Positions 51,367 through 60,454 of a DNA stretch of 64,000 bases are shown piece after piece (position 1 is the stretch's first letter; the number at the start of each line of letters is the position of its first letter). The translations under genes and the position numbers were made by a program. The stretch is from the NCBI GenBank assembly GCA_015061685.1, contig SUWD01000001.1, positions 248,001 to 312,000 on the forward strand, given 5' to 3'. The notes beneath the pieces are model-generated. The model searched no databases, had not been told where the DNA came from, and saw only the letters and a list, made by a program, of their open reading frames with translations. This DNA comes from Lentisphaerota bacterium. Its GTDB lineage: Bacteria > Verrucomicrobiota > Lentisphaeria > Victivallales > Victivallaceae.

Positions 51367-52745
51367 TTGCCCTTCTCCTTACTGGTGCTTTTGCCGGACT
51401 TCTGCAACACGTTTTCGACGAAACCGGTGTTGTACTTGCCCTCTACAAAGTTTTTGTGACCGAGAATTTTTTTCTGGAAAGGAATGGTGGTTTTAACACC
51501 TTTGACGACCAATTCATCCAATGCCCGCTGACAGGTGGCAAGAGCTTCGCCGCGGGTGTGTCCCCAGACGATGAGCTTGCCGATCAGACTGTCGTAGTAC
51601 GGGGGGATAAAATATCCGGTGTACGCATGGGAATCCATCCGGACATTAGGTCCTCCGGCAGGGATGAAAAGTTCCAGTTTGCCCGGACAGGGAGCGAAAT
51701 TATGTTCCGGATCCTCGGCATTGATACGGCATTCGATGGCGTGACCGCGGAATTCCACATCCTTCTGCCGGATTTTGAGCTTGCTTCCGGCGGCGATCTC
51801 GATCTGTGCCCGGACAAGGTCGATACCGGTAACCATTTCGGAAACGGGGTGTTCCACCTGGATACGGGTATTCATCTCCATGAAGTAGAATTTTTCCGGA
51901 TCGGCAGGATCAAGGAGAAATTCGATCGTACCGGCACTGGTATATTTGGCAGCTTTGGCGGCTTTGACAGCGGCAATACCGATCTTTTCCCGCACTTTGG
52001 CACTGAGAGCCGGAGAAGGGGTTTCCTCAATGAGTTTCTGATTTCGGCGTTGGACGGAGCAGTCTCTTTCACCAAGATGGATGACATTGCCGAAGTTGTC
52101 AGCAAGGATCTGCACCTCGATATGGCGGGGATTGACCAGGAATTTTTCCATGTAAAGCTCGCCATTGCCGAAAGCCACTTCCGCCTCTTTGCGGGCGGCG
52201 TGGAATCCCTGAAGCAGACTGACCTCATTGTGGGCAATACGCATACCTCTGCCGCCGCCGCCGGCGACAGCCTTGACAATGACCGGATAACCGAGCTTTT
52301 TCGCCCATTCGACGGCCTGTTTTTCATCTTTGATCACGGTATCGCTGCCGGGAGTGGTGGGAACTCCCGCCTGCTTCATGGTATCACGGGCAACAGCTTT
52401 GTCACCGAGAGCTTTCATCGCTTCAGCGGTAGGCCCGATAAAAGCTATGCCGTGACGGGAACAGGCTTCAGCGAAGTAGGGATTTTCCGAGAGGAAGCCG
52501 TAGCCGGGGTGGATGGCATCCACATCACAGATGGCGGCTACAGTGAGCAGTCTTTCAATGAGCAGATAGCTCTCTGACGGAGCTGCCGCACCGATACAAA
52601 CGGCTTCATCAGCCATTTTGACGGGCATACTGTCGGCATCAGCCTTGGAATAAACCATAACGGTCTTGACACCGAGTTCACGGCAGGCACGGATGATCCG
52701 CACAGCGATTTCGCCCCGGTTGGCGATCATTACTTTATTGAACAT
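51363..52745 (-). CDS. accC: Acetyl-CoA carboxylase, biotin carboxylase subunit
   Basis: Carboxylates biotin on AccB using ATP and bicarbonate, the first step of fatty acid synthesis. It has 460 aa. The N-terminal domain is [20 protein letters not shown], the ATP-grasp loop is [12 protein letters not shown] (near residue 160), the [14 protein letters not shown] active-site segment is near 285, and [11 protein letters not shown] follows. ATG 52745 ([12 protein letters not shown]) is chosen because GGAG lies 8 bases before it and AccC proteins begin there; an upstream ATG at 52772 adds unrelated residues. Part of the operon aroQ-accB-accC-asp23, with 33 bp to accB. Confidence 0.97.
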   Translation of the reverse strand: MFNKVMIANRGEIAVRIIRACRELGVKTVMVYSKADADSMPVKMADEAVCIGAAAPSESYLLIERLLTVAAICDVDAIHPGYGFLSENPYFAEACSRHGIAFIGPTAEAMKALGDKAVARDTMKQAGVPTTPGSDTVIKDEKQAVEWAKKLGYPVIVKAVAGGGGRGMRIAHNEVSLLQGFHAARKEAEVAFGNGELYMEKFLVNPRHIEVQILADNFGNVIHLGERDCSVQRRNQKLIEETPSPALSAKVREKIGIAAVKAAKAAKYTSAGTIEFLLDPADPEKFYFMEMNTRIQVEHPVSEMVTGIDLVRAQIEIAAGSKLKIRQKDVEFRGHAIECRINAEDPEHNFAPCPGKLELFIPAGGPNVRMDSHAYTGYFIPPYYDSLIGKLIVWGHTRGEALATCQRALDELVVKGVKTTIPFQKKILGHKNFVEGKYNTGFVENVLQKSGKSTSKEKGK

Positions 52746-52778
52746 ATTCAAATTCTCCTCTGCACGGGGCAAGGGGTT

Positions 52779-53234
52779 TTATTCCAGGACGAACATGGGC
52801 TGACCGAATTCAACGGGCTGACCGTTGGCGACCAGAATTTCCTTGATAACGCCGGATTTTTCCGCTTTGACTTCGTTCATGACCTTCATAGCTTCGATGA
52901 TGCACAGCACGGTATCCGGATTGACCCGGTCGCCGACCTGAACGAAAGGAGCGGCATCGGGGGAAGCTGCCTGATAGAAGGTACCGACCAGAGGAGAATC
53001 AATGGTTTCAGCAGGAGCCGCAGGGGCAGCAGGAGCTGCAGCCGGAGCAGCGGCAGGAGCCGGAACCGCAGGCATGGCGGCGGGCATGGCAGCAGGCATG
53101 ATCACCGGAGCGACCGGGGCACGGTCATCGCCGCGGCGGAAGCAGAGATTGCAGTTGTCGGACTCAATTTTCACTTCGGTAAGGTTGTACTCGCCCATCA
53201 ATTTGACCAGGTTGCGGATTTCGTCGAAATTCAT
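52779..53234 (-). CDS. accB: Acetyl-CoA carboxylase biotin carboxyl carrier protein
   Basis: Carries the biotin cofactor between AccC and the carboxyltransferase. The 151-aa protein has an N-terminal helix ([21 protein letters not shown]), a Pro/Ala-rich flexible linker (about residues 40-75, with [15 protein letters not shown]), then the biotinyl domain with the biotin-Lys in [11 protein letters not shown] (near residue 115). It is preceded by aroQ (53 bp) and followed by accC. The linker is long and unusually repetitive, and explains several open frames on the other strand. Confidence 0.96.
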   Translation of the reverse strand: MNFDEIRNLVKLMGEYNLTEVKIESDNCNLCFRRGDDRAPVAPVIMPAAMPAAMPAVPAPAAAPAAAPAAPAAPAETIDSPLVGTFYQAASPDAAPFVQVGDRVNPDTVLCIIEAMKVMNEVKAEKSGVIKEILVANGQPVEFGQPMFVLE

Positions 53235-53287
53235 AATGAATTTTCCTTTTTTTATCGTTTAAGTTGTCGTTTTATTTCAAAAATCAT

Positions 53288-53728
53288 TCATTTACAATTC
53301 AATTTGGCACACAATGCCCGCAGAGCAAGCAAATATGAATCTTTACCGAATCCGGCAATAACACCGGTACAGACCGGAGCAATGTATGAATGATGCCGGA
53401 ATTCCTCTCTGGCGGCGGTATTGCTCAAGTGTACTTCAACCGCCGGCAGAGCGACAGCAGAAATGGCATCACGCAAAGCAACTGAAGTGTGGGTGTAAGC
53501 GGCGGCATTGAGAATTATACCATCAAAGCCGTTATTGCGTGCAGAACCGATGAGCGAAACCAATTCGCCCTCAATATTGGATTGAAATGCTTCGATTTCG
53601 CATCCGAGTTCTTTTCCCAGAGCAGTTGTTTCGGCAACGATCTTTTCCAGAGTCATTGTTCCGTAGATCCCCGGCTCACGGGAGCCGAGCAGCTGCAGAT
53701 TGGGACCATTCAAAAGTAGGATTTTCAT
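53288..53728 (-). CDS. aroQ: 3-dehydroquinate dehydratase, type II
   Basis: Third step of the shikimate pathway. The 146-aa protein has [21 protein letters not shown] (catalytic Tyr near residue 22 in GIYG, Arg just before), [18 protein letters not shown] (His/Asn binding residues), [18 protein letters not shown] and a terminal Leu-rich helix. ATG 53728 is used (family start KILLLNGPN); an upstream ATG at 53776 overlaps the promoter. It is the first gene of the aroQ-accB-accC-asp23 operon, an arrangement known from several bacteria. Confidence 0.95.
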   Translation of the reverse strand: MKILLLNGPNLQLLGSREPGIYGTMTLEKIVAETTALGKELGCEIEAFQSNIEGELVSLIGSARNNGFDGIILNAAAYTHTSVALRDAISAVALPAVEVHLSNTAAREEFRHHSYIAPVCTGVIAGFGKDSYLLALRALCAKLNCK

Positions 53729-53766
53729 AGACACCTTAATTGTTTTCCTGCTTTGATCTTCTATAT

Positions 53767-53795
53767 AACATATCATCTCAAAGCGGATTTTTCAA
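53767..53795 (-). promoter_or_regulatory. Sigma70 promoter of the aroQ-acc operon
   Basis: On the minus strand TTGAAA (53790-53795), 17 bp, TATGTT (53767-53772), 38 bp before ATG 53728. Confidence 0.65.
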
Positions 53796-53888
53796 GTTGT
53801 CTTTGGGTTAAACAACTTATGATTTGCGTAAAGCAGGGTAAAATGAGGGTGGATATGGTAATTTCACCAAAAGAAGATGCGGTAACTT

Positions 53889-55295
53889 TTATGAAAAAAG
53901 AGAACGGTGGATGAGGATCATGGTCTGATCATCATTCTGCTCATATTCAAAATCGTGGACGGTATTCATGACTTCGTCGATGATTTCCGACGGAGAATTC
54001 CGGTGGTCACAGGCGACGTGGAAAGCATTGGCGAGACGCTCGGTACCGAATTCAACTTTTTCATGGTTGAGAGCTTCGCTCAAGCCGTCGGAAAAGAGCA
54101 TGATACTGGTTCCCTCGTCAACTGCCAGACAGATGGTTTCGAATTCAGCATCTTCGTCCGGCAGCAGCCCGAGAGCCACTCCCAATGGAGAGAGCCGCCG
54201 GAGATGGCCGTGAATGTGCATTATCATATCAGTGTGTCCGGCTCTGCCGAATTCGATCAGACCGCCGCGTTTGTCGATCAGACAGCAGCCCATGGTGATG
54301 AAACGGTCCGCATCGGAATCCCGGTTCAAATTGGCATTGACATCCCGGAGGAATTTGCTCAACGTGGTGAATTGGGCAGCCATTGCCCGGGCGAAACTGC
54401 GGGTCATGGATGCCAGAATACAGGCAGGCATTCCCTTGCCGCAGGCATCTCCGACGATGACCAGAAGACGGTTTTCATCGATTTTTATCATATCGAAAAA
54501 GTCGCCGTTGACCTCTTTGGCACTGGTTGTGCGGGCACAGACGGAGAAGTCTCCCAGCGTCACTGATTCAGGAGGGAGCAGAGAATTTTGGAACTGCCGG
54601 ACAAAAGCCAGCTCCTGATCGATTCTTTCCCGGCGGCTGATCTCTCCATAGACCTGCACCAGCTGCATCACCATAAGCACCTGCGGGATAAGAGCTTTGA
54701 ACCGGTTGTACTGGGCAGTGGAAAATGGTTTTCCGGAGAGCATACGGTTATCGACCGCACAGATAACTCCCTGCAAAATGCCGTCTTTCACCATCGGCAC
54801 CGCCATCACGCTGCCCAGAGAAGCTGAATCCGGATATATCTCAAAACGCTCATCGATGCTTGCCAGAGGAACAAGTTCACCGTGTCTGGATTCGGCGATC
54901 TTACCGATGAATCCCTCACCGATATTGAGCAATTCGCACCGCAGAGTCTCAAGCTGTTTTTTGTTGGAAACGGCGATCACGCCGTCAGCAGTCAGGGGAT
55001 ATTCGCCGCAGACGCCAAGGACGACAAGTTTCTGATCGCTGATACCGTAAATAGCTACGGAACCGGCATCAAGCTGTTCACAGACGTAACGGGCGGATGA
55101 ATGCAATGCACCATCCAGCCCGTCTTCGCAATCAATCCCGGCAGAAAACCGGGAAAGAAAGTTGGAAATTTCTGTGCGGTTCAAAACCACCCCGCTCAAA
55201 TCCATCCGCAATTCATCAGCCTTGCGGTAAAACGAGGCGGCGGCGATCAGAGAAATCACCAGCAATATTGATAATATTACTACCGCAGCAGTCAA
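53889..55295 (-). CDS. Membrane-anchored GAF-PP2C (SpoIIE/RsbU-type) phosphatase
   Basis: A 468-aa signalling protein. One N-terminal membrane helix (AAVVILSILLVISLIAAASFY) precedes a GAF-like sensor domain (about residues 45-205: ARYVCEQLDAGSVAIYGIS, MAVPMVKDGILQGVICAVDN). A short coiled segment and a C-terminal PP2C SpoIIE-type phosphatase follow (about 245-465: EVNGDFFDMIKIDENRLLV, VGDACGKGMPACILA, IMLFSDGLSEALNHEK). The Asp residues for the metal centre are present. Such enzymes dephosphorylate anti-anti-sigma factors in partner-switching systems. It starts 25 bp after the carB stop and probably shares that transcript; no anti-sigma gene is adjacent. Confidence 0.9.
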   Translation of the reverse strand: MTAAVVILSILLVISLIAAASFYRKADELRMDLSGVVLNRTEISNFLSRFSAGIDCEDGLDGALHSSARYVCEQLDAGSVAIYGISDQKLVVLGVCGEYPLTADGVIAVSNKKQLETLRCELLNIGEGFIGKIAESRHGELVPLASIDERFEIYPDSASLGSVMAVPMVKDGILQGVICAVDNRMLSGKPFSTAQYNRFKALIPQVLMVMQLVQVYGEISRRERIDQELAFVRQFQNSLLPPESVTLGDFSVCARTTSAKEVNGDFFDMIKIDENRLLVIVGDACGKGMPACILASMTRSFARAMAAQFTTLSKFLRDVNANLNRDSDADRFITMGCCLIDKRGGLIEFGRAGHTDMIMHIHGHLRRLSPLGVALGLLPDEDAEFETICLAVDEGTSIMLFSDGLSEALNHEKVEFGTERLANAFHVACDHRNSPSEIIDEVMNTVHDFEYEQNDDQTMILIHRSLFS

Positions 55296-55319
55296 TTTTC
55301 ACATCCTTTCCGGAGAATT

Positions 55320-58300
55320 TCAGTCTGCCAGATATTCCTGCAGTGATTTAAGTACCGGATCACCCTGCCGGGCTTCCCGGATACCGGTTTCAGTGGCACG
55401 GGCAGCGGCGATGGTGGTCATGTACGGGATTTTGTACTGGATAGCCAGCATCCGGATGCAGCTGTCGTCGATCTTGCTCAATTTATCCATGGGAGTATTG
55501 ATGATCAATGCGACTTCCCGGTTGCGGATGAGGTCGGCAACATTGGGTCTGCCCTCGTTGAGTTTGCAGACATTGCCGTGTTTGATGCCGTTGGCATCGA
55601 GAAATTCACCGGTACCTTCAGTAGTGATCAATTCAAAGCCCATTTCAGCCAGACCCTTGACAACGGGCAGCATCTCCTCCCGGTCACGGCGGCGGACAGT
55701 GACCAGCACTTTACCGGAGAGCGGCAGCTGGGAACCGGCAGCCTGCTGTGCCTTGTAATATGCCATGCCGAATGTGGGAGCCATACCCATGACTTCGCCG
55801 GTGGCACGCATTTCCGGGCCGAGGATCGGATCGACTTCGGGGAACATGTTGAAAGGGAAGACCGCTTCTTTGACGCCGAAATATTTAGTCGGCGGATTAC
55901 GCAGCAGAGATTTGAATTCGCTCAATTTCGCTCCGAGCATCAAGTTGGTGGCGATCCGGGCGATGGGGGCACCGGTAACCTTGGAGACGATCGGCACGGT
56001 ACGGGAAGCACGGGGGTTGGCTTCAATGATCCACACTTTGTCCTCGCAAACGGCGAACTGGACATTGAGAATACCGACCACCCGGAAGTCACGGGCAATG
56101 GCAGCGGCTTTTTCCGCAATGGTGTCCAGATGCTTTTTCGCCAGAGTCACCGGCGGGATCGAACAGGCGGAGTCTCCGGAGTGGATACCGGCAAGCTCAA
56201 CGTGTTCCATAACGGCCGGGATATAGACATCCGTACCGTCACAAATGGCATCAACTTCGCACTCAATGGCAGGATCGAGGAAACGGTCGATCAGCATGGG
56301 ATATTCCGGGCTGACCTGAATTGCTTCCACCGCGTAACGCTCAAGGGTTTTTTCATCGTAAAGCACCGCCATACCTCTGCCGCCGAGGACGAAGGAGGGA
56401 CGCACCATCACCGGATAACCGATCTTGCGGCCCAGAGCGATCGCCTCATCCAGAGAACGGGCGATGCCTGATTCAGGCTGATTGACCTTGAGGGCGAGCA
56501 TTCTTTCCCGGAAGTATTCACGGTCTTCGGCAAGACGGATACCTTCGGGCTGGGTACCGACGATACGGACGCCGGCATCTTTGAGTTCCTGGGCGATATT
56601 GAGCGGGGTCTGACCGCCGAATTGGACGATGACGCCTTCGGGGTTTTCCTTGTAGTAGATGCTCAAAACGTCTTCAGTGGTAAGCGGTTCAAAATAGAGC
56701 TTATCGCTGGTATCGTAGTCGGTGGAAACTGTTTCGGGGTTGCAGTTGACCAGCACAGATTCATAACCGGCATCACGCAGGGCGAATGCGGCATGGACAC
56801 AGGTATAGTCAAATTCGATACCCTGACCGATACGGTTGGGGCCGCCGCCGAGGATCATGATCTTTTTCTTATCGGAGACCGGAACTTCATCGGGGGCACC
56901 GGAGTAGGTGGAGTAGTAGTAATCCTCATCGCCCTCAACGCCGGAAACCGGTACGCGGCAGTAAGTTGCCACACATCCCAGAGCGATGCGGCGTTCTCTG
57001 ACATCTTTTTCGGAGACGTTGAAAAATTTAGCCAGATATTTATCGGAGAAAGCAAATTTTTTCGCTTTGATGAGCAATTCATCCGGGAGAGCCATCCAGG
57101 TATATTTATTCAGCTCAAGCTCAAAGAGGGCAAGTTCCTGGATCTCGGAGAGGAAGAAGGTCGCAATGCTGGTCATTTTGAATGCTTCTTCGACGGTCAA
57201 ACCCTTTTTGAATGCTTCGTAGAGGTGGAAAAATCTCTCACTGGAAGCACTGGCGACCAGAGGACGCAGCTCATCAAGGCTGAGAGCTTCGATCTTGCGG
57301 ATGCAACCCGGACCGCTGCGACCGATCTCCAGAGAACGGATGGCTTTCTGGAAGGCTTCTTTGAAGTCCTTACCGATGCTCATGACTTCGCCGACCGCTT
57401 TCATCTGGGTTCCCAGAGCATCTTTTGCCTGCGGGAACTTCTCAAATGCCCAGCGGGCGAATTTGGCAACTACATAATCACCGGCGGGAGTGTATTTATC
57501 CAGAGTTCCCTCCCGGTAGTAGGGCATTTCGTCGAGGGTGACACCGGTGGCAAGGACAGTGGAAACTTTGGCGATGGGAAATCCGGTGGCTTTGGAAGCC
57601 AATGCACTGGAACGGCTGGTACGGGGGTTGATCTCAATGACGATGACTCTGCCGTCCTTGCGGTTGCGGGCGAATTGGACATTGCATCCGCCGGTAACGC
57701 CGATGGCGTCGATGATGCGGTAGCTGTAATCCTGCAATTCAGCCTGAACCTCTTTGGAGATGGTCAGCATGGGGGCGACGCAGAAGCTGTCACCGGTATG
57801 GACACCGACCGGATCGACGTTTTCGATGAAGCAGACGGTGATTTTCTGACCTTTGGCATCCCGGACGACTTCGAGTTCAAGTTCCTCCCAGCCCAGCACG
57901 CACTCCTCGACCAGCACCTGACCGATCAAGCTGGCGGCAAGACCGCGGGAAACGACTTCCCGGAGTTCTTCGACATTGTAAACGATACCGCCGCCGGTAC
58001 CGCCCATGGTGTAGGCGGGACGCAGAACGACCGGGTAACCCAGATCAGCGGCGATTTTTTCAGCTTCTTCGACGGAGTAGGAGGGTTCGGATTTCGCCAT
58101 CGGGATGCCGAGGCGGTTCATGGTGTTTTTGAATTCGATACGGTCTTCGCCGCGTTTGATGGCTTCCAGATCGACGCCGATGACCTGAACGTTGTATTTT
58201 TCCAGAATACCGGCATCGTTGAGAGAGATAGCCAGATTCAATGCGGTCTGTCCGCCGAGGTTGGGGAGCAGGGCATCGGGCTTCTCTTTGGCGATGATTC

Positions 58301-58526
58301 TTTCCAGACTGTCAACGGTCAGCGGTTCAATATAAGTATGATCCGCCATGCCGGGGTCGGTCATGATCGTTGCGGGATTGGAGTTGGTAAGCACCACTTC
58401 ATAACCGCGTTCACGCAGAGCTTTGCAAGCCTGTGTACCGGAGTAGTCAAATTCACATGCCTGTCCGATGATGATCGGACCGGAACCGATGATGAGAACT
58501 TTTTTGATATCTGTCCTCTGAGCCAT
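55320..58526 (-). CDS. carB: Carbamoyl-phosphate synthase large subunit
   Basis: Makes carbamoyl phosphate for pyrimidines and arginine from bicarbonate, ammonia and two ATP. It has 1068 aa, the family length, with two homologous ATP-grasp halves. The first opens KVLIIGSGPIIIGQACEFDY; the second opens KIMILGGGPNRIGQGIEFDY near residue 550. A C-terminal MGS-like allosteric domain lies from about 930. ATG 58526 (MAQRTDIKKVL) is chosen over an upstream ATG at 58571 because the promoter ends about 80 bp upstream and family members begin here. The small subunit carA is not in this window. A long open frame on the opposite strand is a by-product of its codon usage. Confidence 0.97.
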   Translation of the reverse strand: MAQRTDIKKVLIIGSGPIIIGQACEFDYSGTQACKALRERGYEVVLTNSNPATIMTDPGMADHTYIEPLTVDSLERIIAKEKPDALLPNLGGQTALNLAISLNDAGILEKYNVQVIGVDLEAIKRGEDRIEFKNTMNRLGIPMAKSEPSYSVEEAEKIAADLGYPVVLRPAYTMGGTGGGIVYNVEELREVVSRGLAASLIGQVLVEECVLGWEELELEVVRDAKGQKITVCFIENVDPVGVHTGDSFCVAPMLTISKEVQAELQDYSYRIIDAIGVTGGCNVQFARNRKDGRVIVIEINPRTSRSSALASKATGFPIAKVSTVLATGVTLDEMPYYREGTLDKYTPAGDYVVAKFARWAFEKFPQAKDALGTQMKAVGEVMSIGKDFKEAFQKAIRSLEIGRSGPGCIRKIEALSLDELRPLVASASSERFFHLYEAFKKGLTVEEAFKMTSIATFFLSEIQELALFELELNKYTWMALPDELLIKAKKFAFSDKYLAKFFNVSEKDVRERRIALGCVATYCRVPVSGVEGDEDYYYSTYSGAPDEVPVSDKKKIMILGGGPNRIGQGIEFDYTCVHAAFALRDAGYESVLVNCNPETVSTDYDTSDKLYFEPLTTEDVLSIYYKENPEGVIVQFGGQTPLNIAQELKDAGVRIVGTQPEGIRLAEDREYFRERMLALKVNQPESGIARSLDEAIALGRKIGYPVMVRPSFVLGGRGMAVLYDEKTLERYAVEAIQVSPEYPMLIDRFLDPAIECEVDAICDGTDVYIPAVMEHVELAGIHSGDSACSIPPVTLAKKHLDTIAEKAAAIARDFRVVGILNVQFAVCEDKVWIIEANPRASRTVPIVSKVTGAPIARIATNLMLGAKLSEFKSLLRNPPTKYFGVKEAVFPFNMFPEVDPILGPEMRATGEVMGMAPTFGMAYYKAQQAAGSQLPLSGKVLVTVRRRDREEMLPVVKGLAEMGFELITTEGTGEFLDANGIKHGNVCKLNEGRPNVADLIRNREVALIINTPMDKLSKIDDSCIRMLAIQYKIPYMTTIAAARATETGIREARQGDPVLKSLQEYLAD

Positions 58527-58605
58527 AAGAAACCTCTTTTCCCGTAATATTTTCCCAAATCGCGAACTCACAAATCAAAAGAGCCGCCGCATAAGACCGG
58601 GATGT

Positions 58606-58634
58606 AATATACACCCTTTTCGACAGATAGTCAA
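58606..58634 (-). promoter_or_regulatory. Sigma70 promoter of carB
   Basis: On the minus strand TTGACT (58629-58634), 17 bp, TATATT (58606-58611). Confidence 0.7.
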
Positions 58635-58639
58635 GTCGT

Positions 58640-59227
58640 TTAGAGCGTTCCTTTGGTGGAAAGTACGCCTTTTACTCTCTCATCGTAAGAAAGTGCCTGA
58701 TCCAGTGCCTTGGCCAGTGCCTTGAAAATCGCTTCAAAAAGGTGGTGGGTCTCACAGGAAACGATCATGCGGATATGCAGATTGAGTCCGGCTTTGACTG
58801 CAAAGGCCTGAAAAAATTCATGAAAGAGCCGGGTGTCGATGTTGTTGAGCTGCTGGGCAGGCGGCGTGACATCGTAGTAAAGTCCGCCTCTGCCGGAGAG
58901 ATCCAGAGCGATCATCACCAGAGTTTCATCCATCGGCAGCAGGAAGTTGCCGTAACGGCGGATACCGGCTTTGTCTCCGGCGGCTTTGGCGAGCAATTCA
59001 CCAAGCACGATACCGAGATCTTCCATGGTGTGATGACAGTCAACTTCCAAATCGCCTTTTGCCGAGACATTGAGATCGAAAAATCCATGTTTGGCAAAGA
59101 GCGTAAGCATGTGATCCATAAAGGGAATACCCGTGGAAATGACCGATTTGCCCTCACCGTCAAGATCGATGGAACAAATTATGTCAGTTTCGGCGGTTTT
59201 GCGGGAAATTTCTGCGAAGCGTGCCAT
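58640..59227 (-). CDS. hisB: Imidazoleglycerol-phosphate dehydratase
   Basis: Sixth step of histidine synthesis; manganese-dependent. The 195-aa stand-alone form (no phosphatase domain) has TGIPFMDHMLTLFAKHG, the metal motif CHHTMEDLGI (near residue 65), FFQAFAVKAGLNLHI and CETHHLFEAIFKALAKAL (near 168). It begins 4 bases after the folD stop and is certainly in the same operon; no other his gene is near, so the pathway is dispersed. The carB promoter lies between its end and the carB start. Confidence 0.96.
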   Translation of the reverse strand: MARFAEISRKTAETDIICSIDLDGEGKSVISTGIPFMDHMLTLFAKHGFFDLNVSAKGDLEVDCHHTMEDLGIVLGELLAKAAGDKAGIRRYGNFLLPMDETLVMIALDLSGRGGLYYDVTPPAQQLNNIDTRLFHEFFQAFAVKAGLNLHIRMIVSCETHHLFEAIFKALAKALDQALSYDERVKGVLSTKGTL

Positions 59228-59231
59228 AATA

Positions 59232-60119
59232 TTATTTCTCCAGTTTGAGTTGCAGTGCGATACAGGCGTTGCGGAGCAGACCGGCGATGGTCATGGGGCC
59301 GACGCCGCCGGGGACGGGGGTGATGAAAGAAGCTTTTTCAGCAGCTTCGGCATATTTCACATCACCGACGAGGCGGTTTTTACCCAGAGCTTCATCGAAA
59401 ATGCGGTTGATACCGACGTCGATGACCACGGCACCGTCTTTGATCATGTCTCCGGTGACAAATTCAGGTTTGCCGATGGCGGCAATGAGAATATCGGCGT
59501 CCAGAGTGTAACGGCGGATATCGGGGGTACCGGAATGGACGACCGTGACAGTGGCATTGGCACCGGCGGCTTTCTGCATGAGCAGAGCAGCCATGGGTTT
59601 GCCGACGATATTGCTTCTGCCGATAACCACGGCATGTTTGCCTTTGGGGTCGATGCCGGAACGTTTGAGCAATTCCATAACTCCCCACGGAGTGCAGGGG
59701 TGGAAGCCGGGTTTTTCGCCGATAAGAAGTCTGCCGACATTGCGTTCGGCGAAACAATCCACATCTTTGTCCGGGTCGATGGCGAGAATGACGGCAGCTT
59801 CATCGACCTGCGGCGGAGGAGGAGACTGCACGAGAATACCGTCAATGGTCTCATCGGCATTGAGTCCGGCGATAACTTTGAGGACATCCTCTGTCGTGCT
59901 TTCTTTGGGCATGGCGATCATGCGTGATTCGATGCCGGTTTCGCCGCAGGCACGGACTTTGTTGCGGACGTACACGGCACTGGCGGGGTCATCGCCGACG
60001 AGGACTACGGCGAGACCGACTTTTCTGCCGGCTTTTTTGGCGAGATCAGCGGCGATCTGAGCAGTTTCCTGATTGATCTGCTGAGCGATTGTTTTACCGT
60101 CAATGATTTGTGCGGACAT
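59232..60119 (-). CDS. folD: Methylenetetrahydrofolate dehydrogenase / cyclohydrolase
   Basis: Bifunctional enzyme interconverting 5,10-methylene-, methenyl- and 10-formyl-tetrahydrofolate with NADP. The 295-aa protein has the Lys-containing VYVRNKVRACGE segment (near residue 50), DGILVQSPPPPQ, VIGRSNIVGKPMAALL (NADP site, near 165) and the C-terminal ITPVPGGVGPMT. Its leader is interrupted by a MITE: the original promoter lies at 60364-60392, the MITE at 60150-60339 and the start codon at 60119. Ribosome site GGGAG precedes ATG. Confidence 0.96.
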   Translation of the reverse strand: MSAQIIDGKTIAQQINQETAQIAADLAKKAGRKVGLAVVLVGDDPASAVYVRNKVRACGETGIESRMIAMPKESTTEDVLKVIAGLNADETIDGILVQSPPPPQVDEAAVILAIDPDKDVDCFAERNVGRLLIGEKPGFHPCTPWGVMELLKRSGIDPKGKHAVVIGRSNIVGKPMAALLMQKAAGANATVTVVHSGTPDIRRYTLDADILIAAIGKPEFVTGDMIKDGAVVIDVGINRIFDEALGKNRLVGDVKYAEAAEKASFITPVPGGVGPMTIAGLLRNACIALQLKLEK

Positions 60120-60141
60120 TTATTCAACTCCCTGAAATATT

Positions 60142-60347
60142 GTTTTTTTGATAATGTCCCGAATTTTGTGAAACCCGTAACAGAAGCTTATAAACAAACA
60201 TTTTTGTTAACGTATAAAACATATCACATAAGTTGTGATTTGTCAAACCGGCAAGCACGGGTTTGATCCAAATGTTGGATGCAGTGTGAGGCAATGCACC
60301 ACCGCAGGAAAGATTTTTCACAAAAAATGAGACAATAACTTTTTTTT
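60142..60347 (+). mobile_element. MITE copy 4 (190 bp, 60150-60339), in the folD leader
   Basis: The shortest complete copy, with no internal module. The end reads GATAATGTCCCGAATTTTG on the left and ATGAGACAATAAC on the right. Flanks are GTTTTTTT (60142-60149) and TTTTTTTT (60340-60347), a 7-8-bp duplication in a T-run. Promoter TTGACA (60241-60246), 17 bp, TATGTT (60218-60223) on the minus strand faces folD, about 100 bp from its ATG. Confidence 0.88.
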
Positions 60348-60363
60348 AGATTGTCATAAGGAA

Positions 60364-60392
60364 AATATAACACCATTTCTCCGGGAAAACAA
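60364..60392 (-). promoter_or_regulatory. Native sigma70 promoter of folD, upstream of the MITE
   Basis: On the minus strand TTGTTT (60387-60392), 17 bp, TATATT (60364-60369). Confidence 0.6.
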
Positions 60393-60454
60393 CTTTTTTT
60401 TCTGAACAATCAGCGATTTTATCAATATTGTTCCGTATCGGGCGGCAGATTTTT

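Noticed and set aside
51456-52577. 373-codon open frame opposite accC
   Set aside because: Shadow of accC codon bias with no recognisable domain.
56622-58547. 641-codon open frame opposite carB
   Set aside because: Composition (Gly, Asp, Phe-rich, no domain) is that of the reverse strand of a strongly biased gene; carB is full length and certain.
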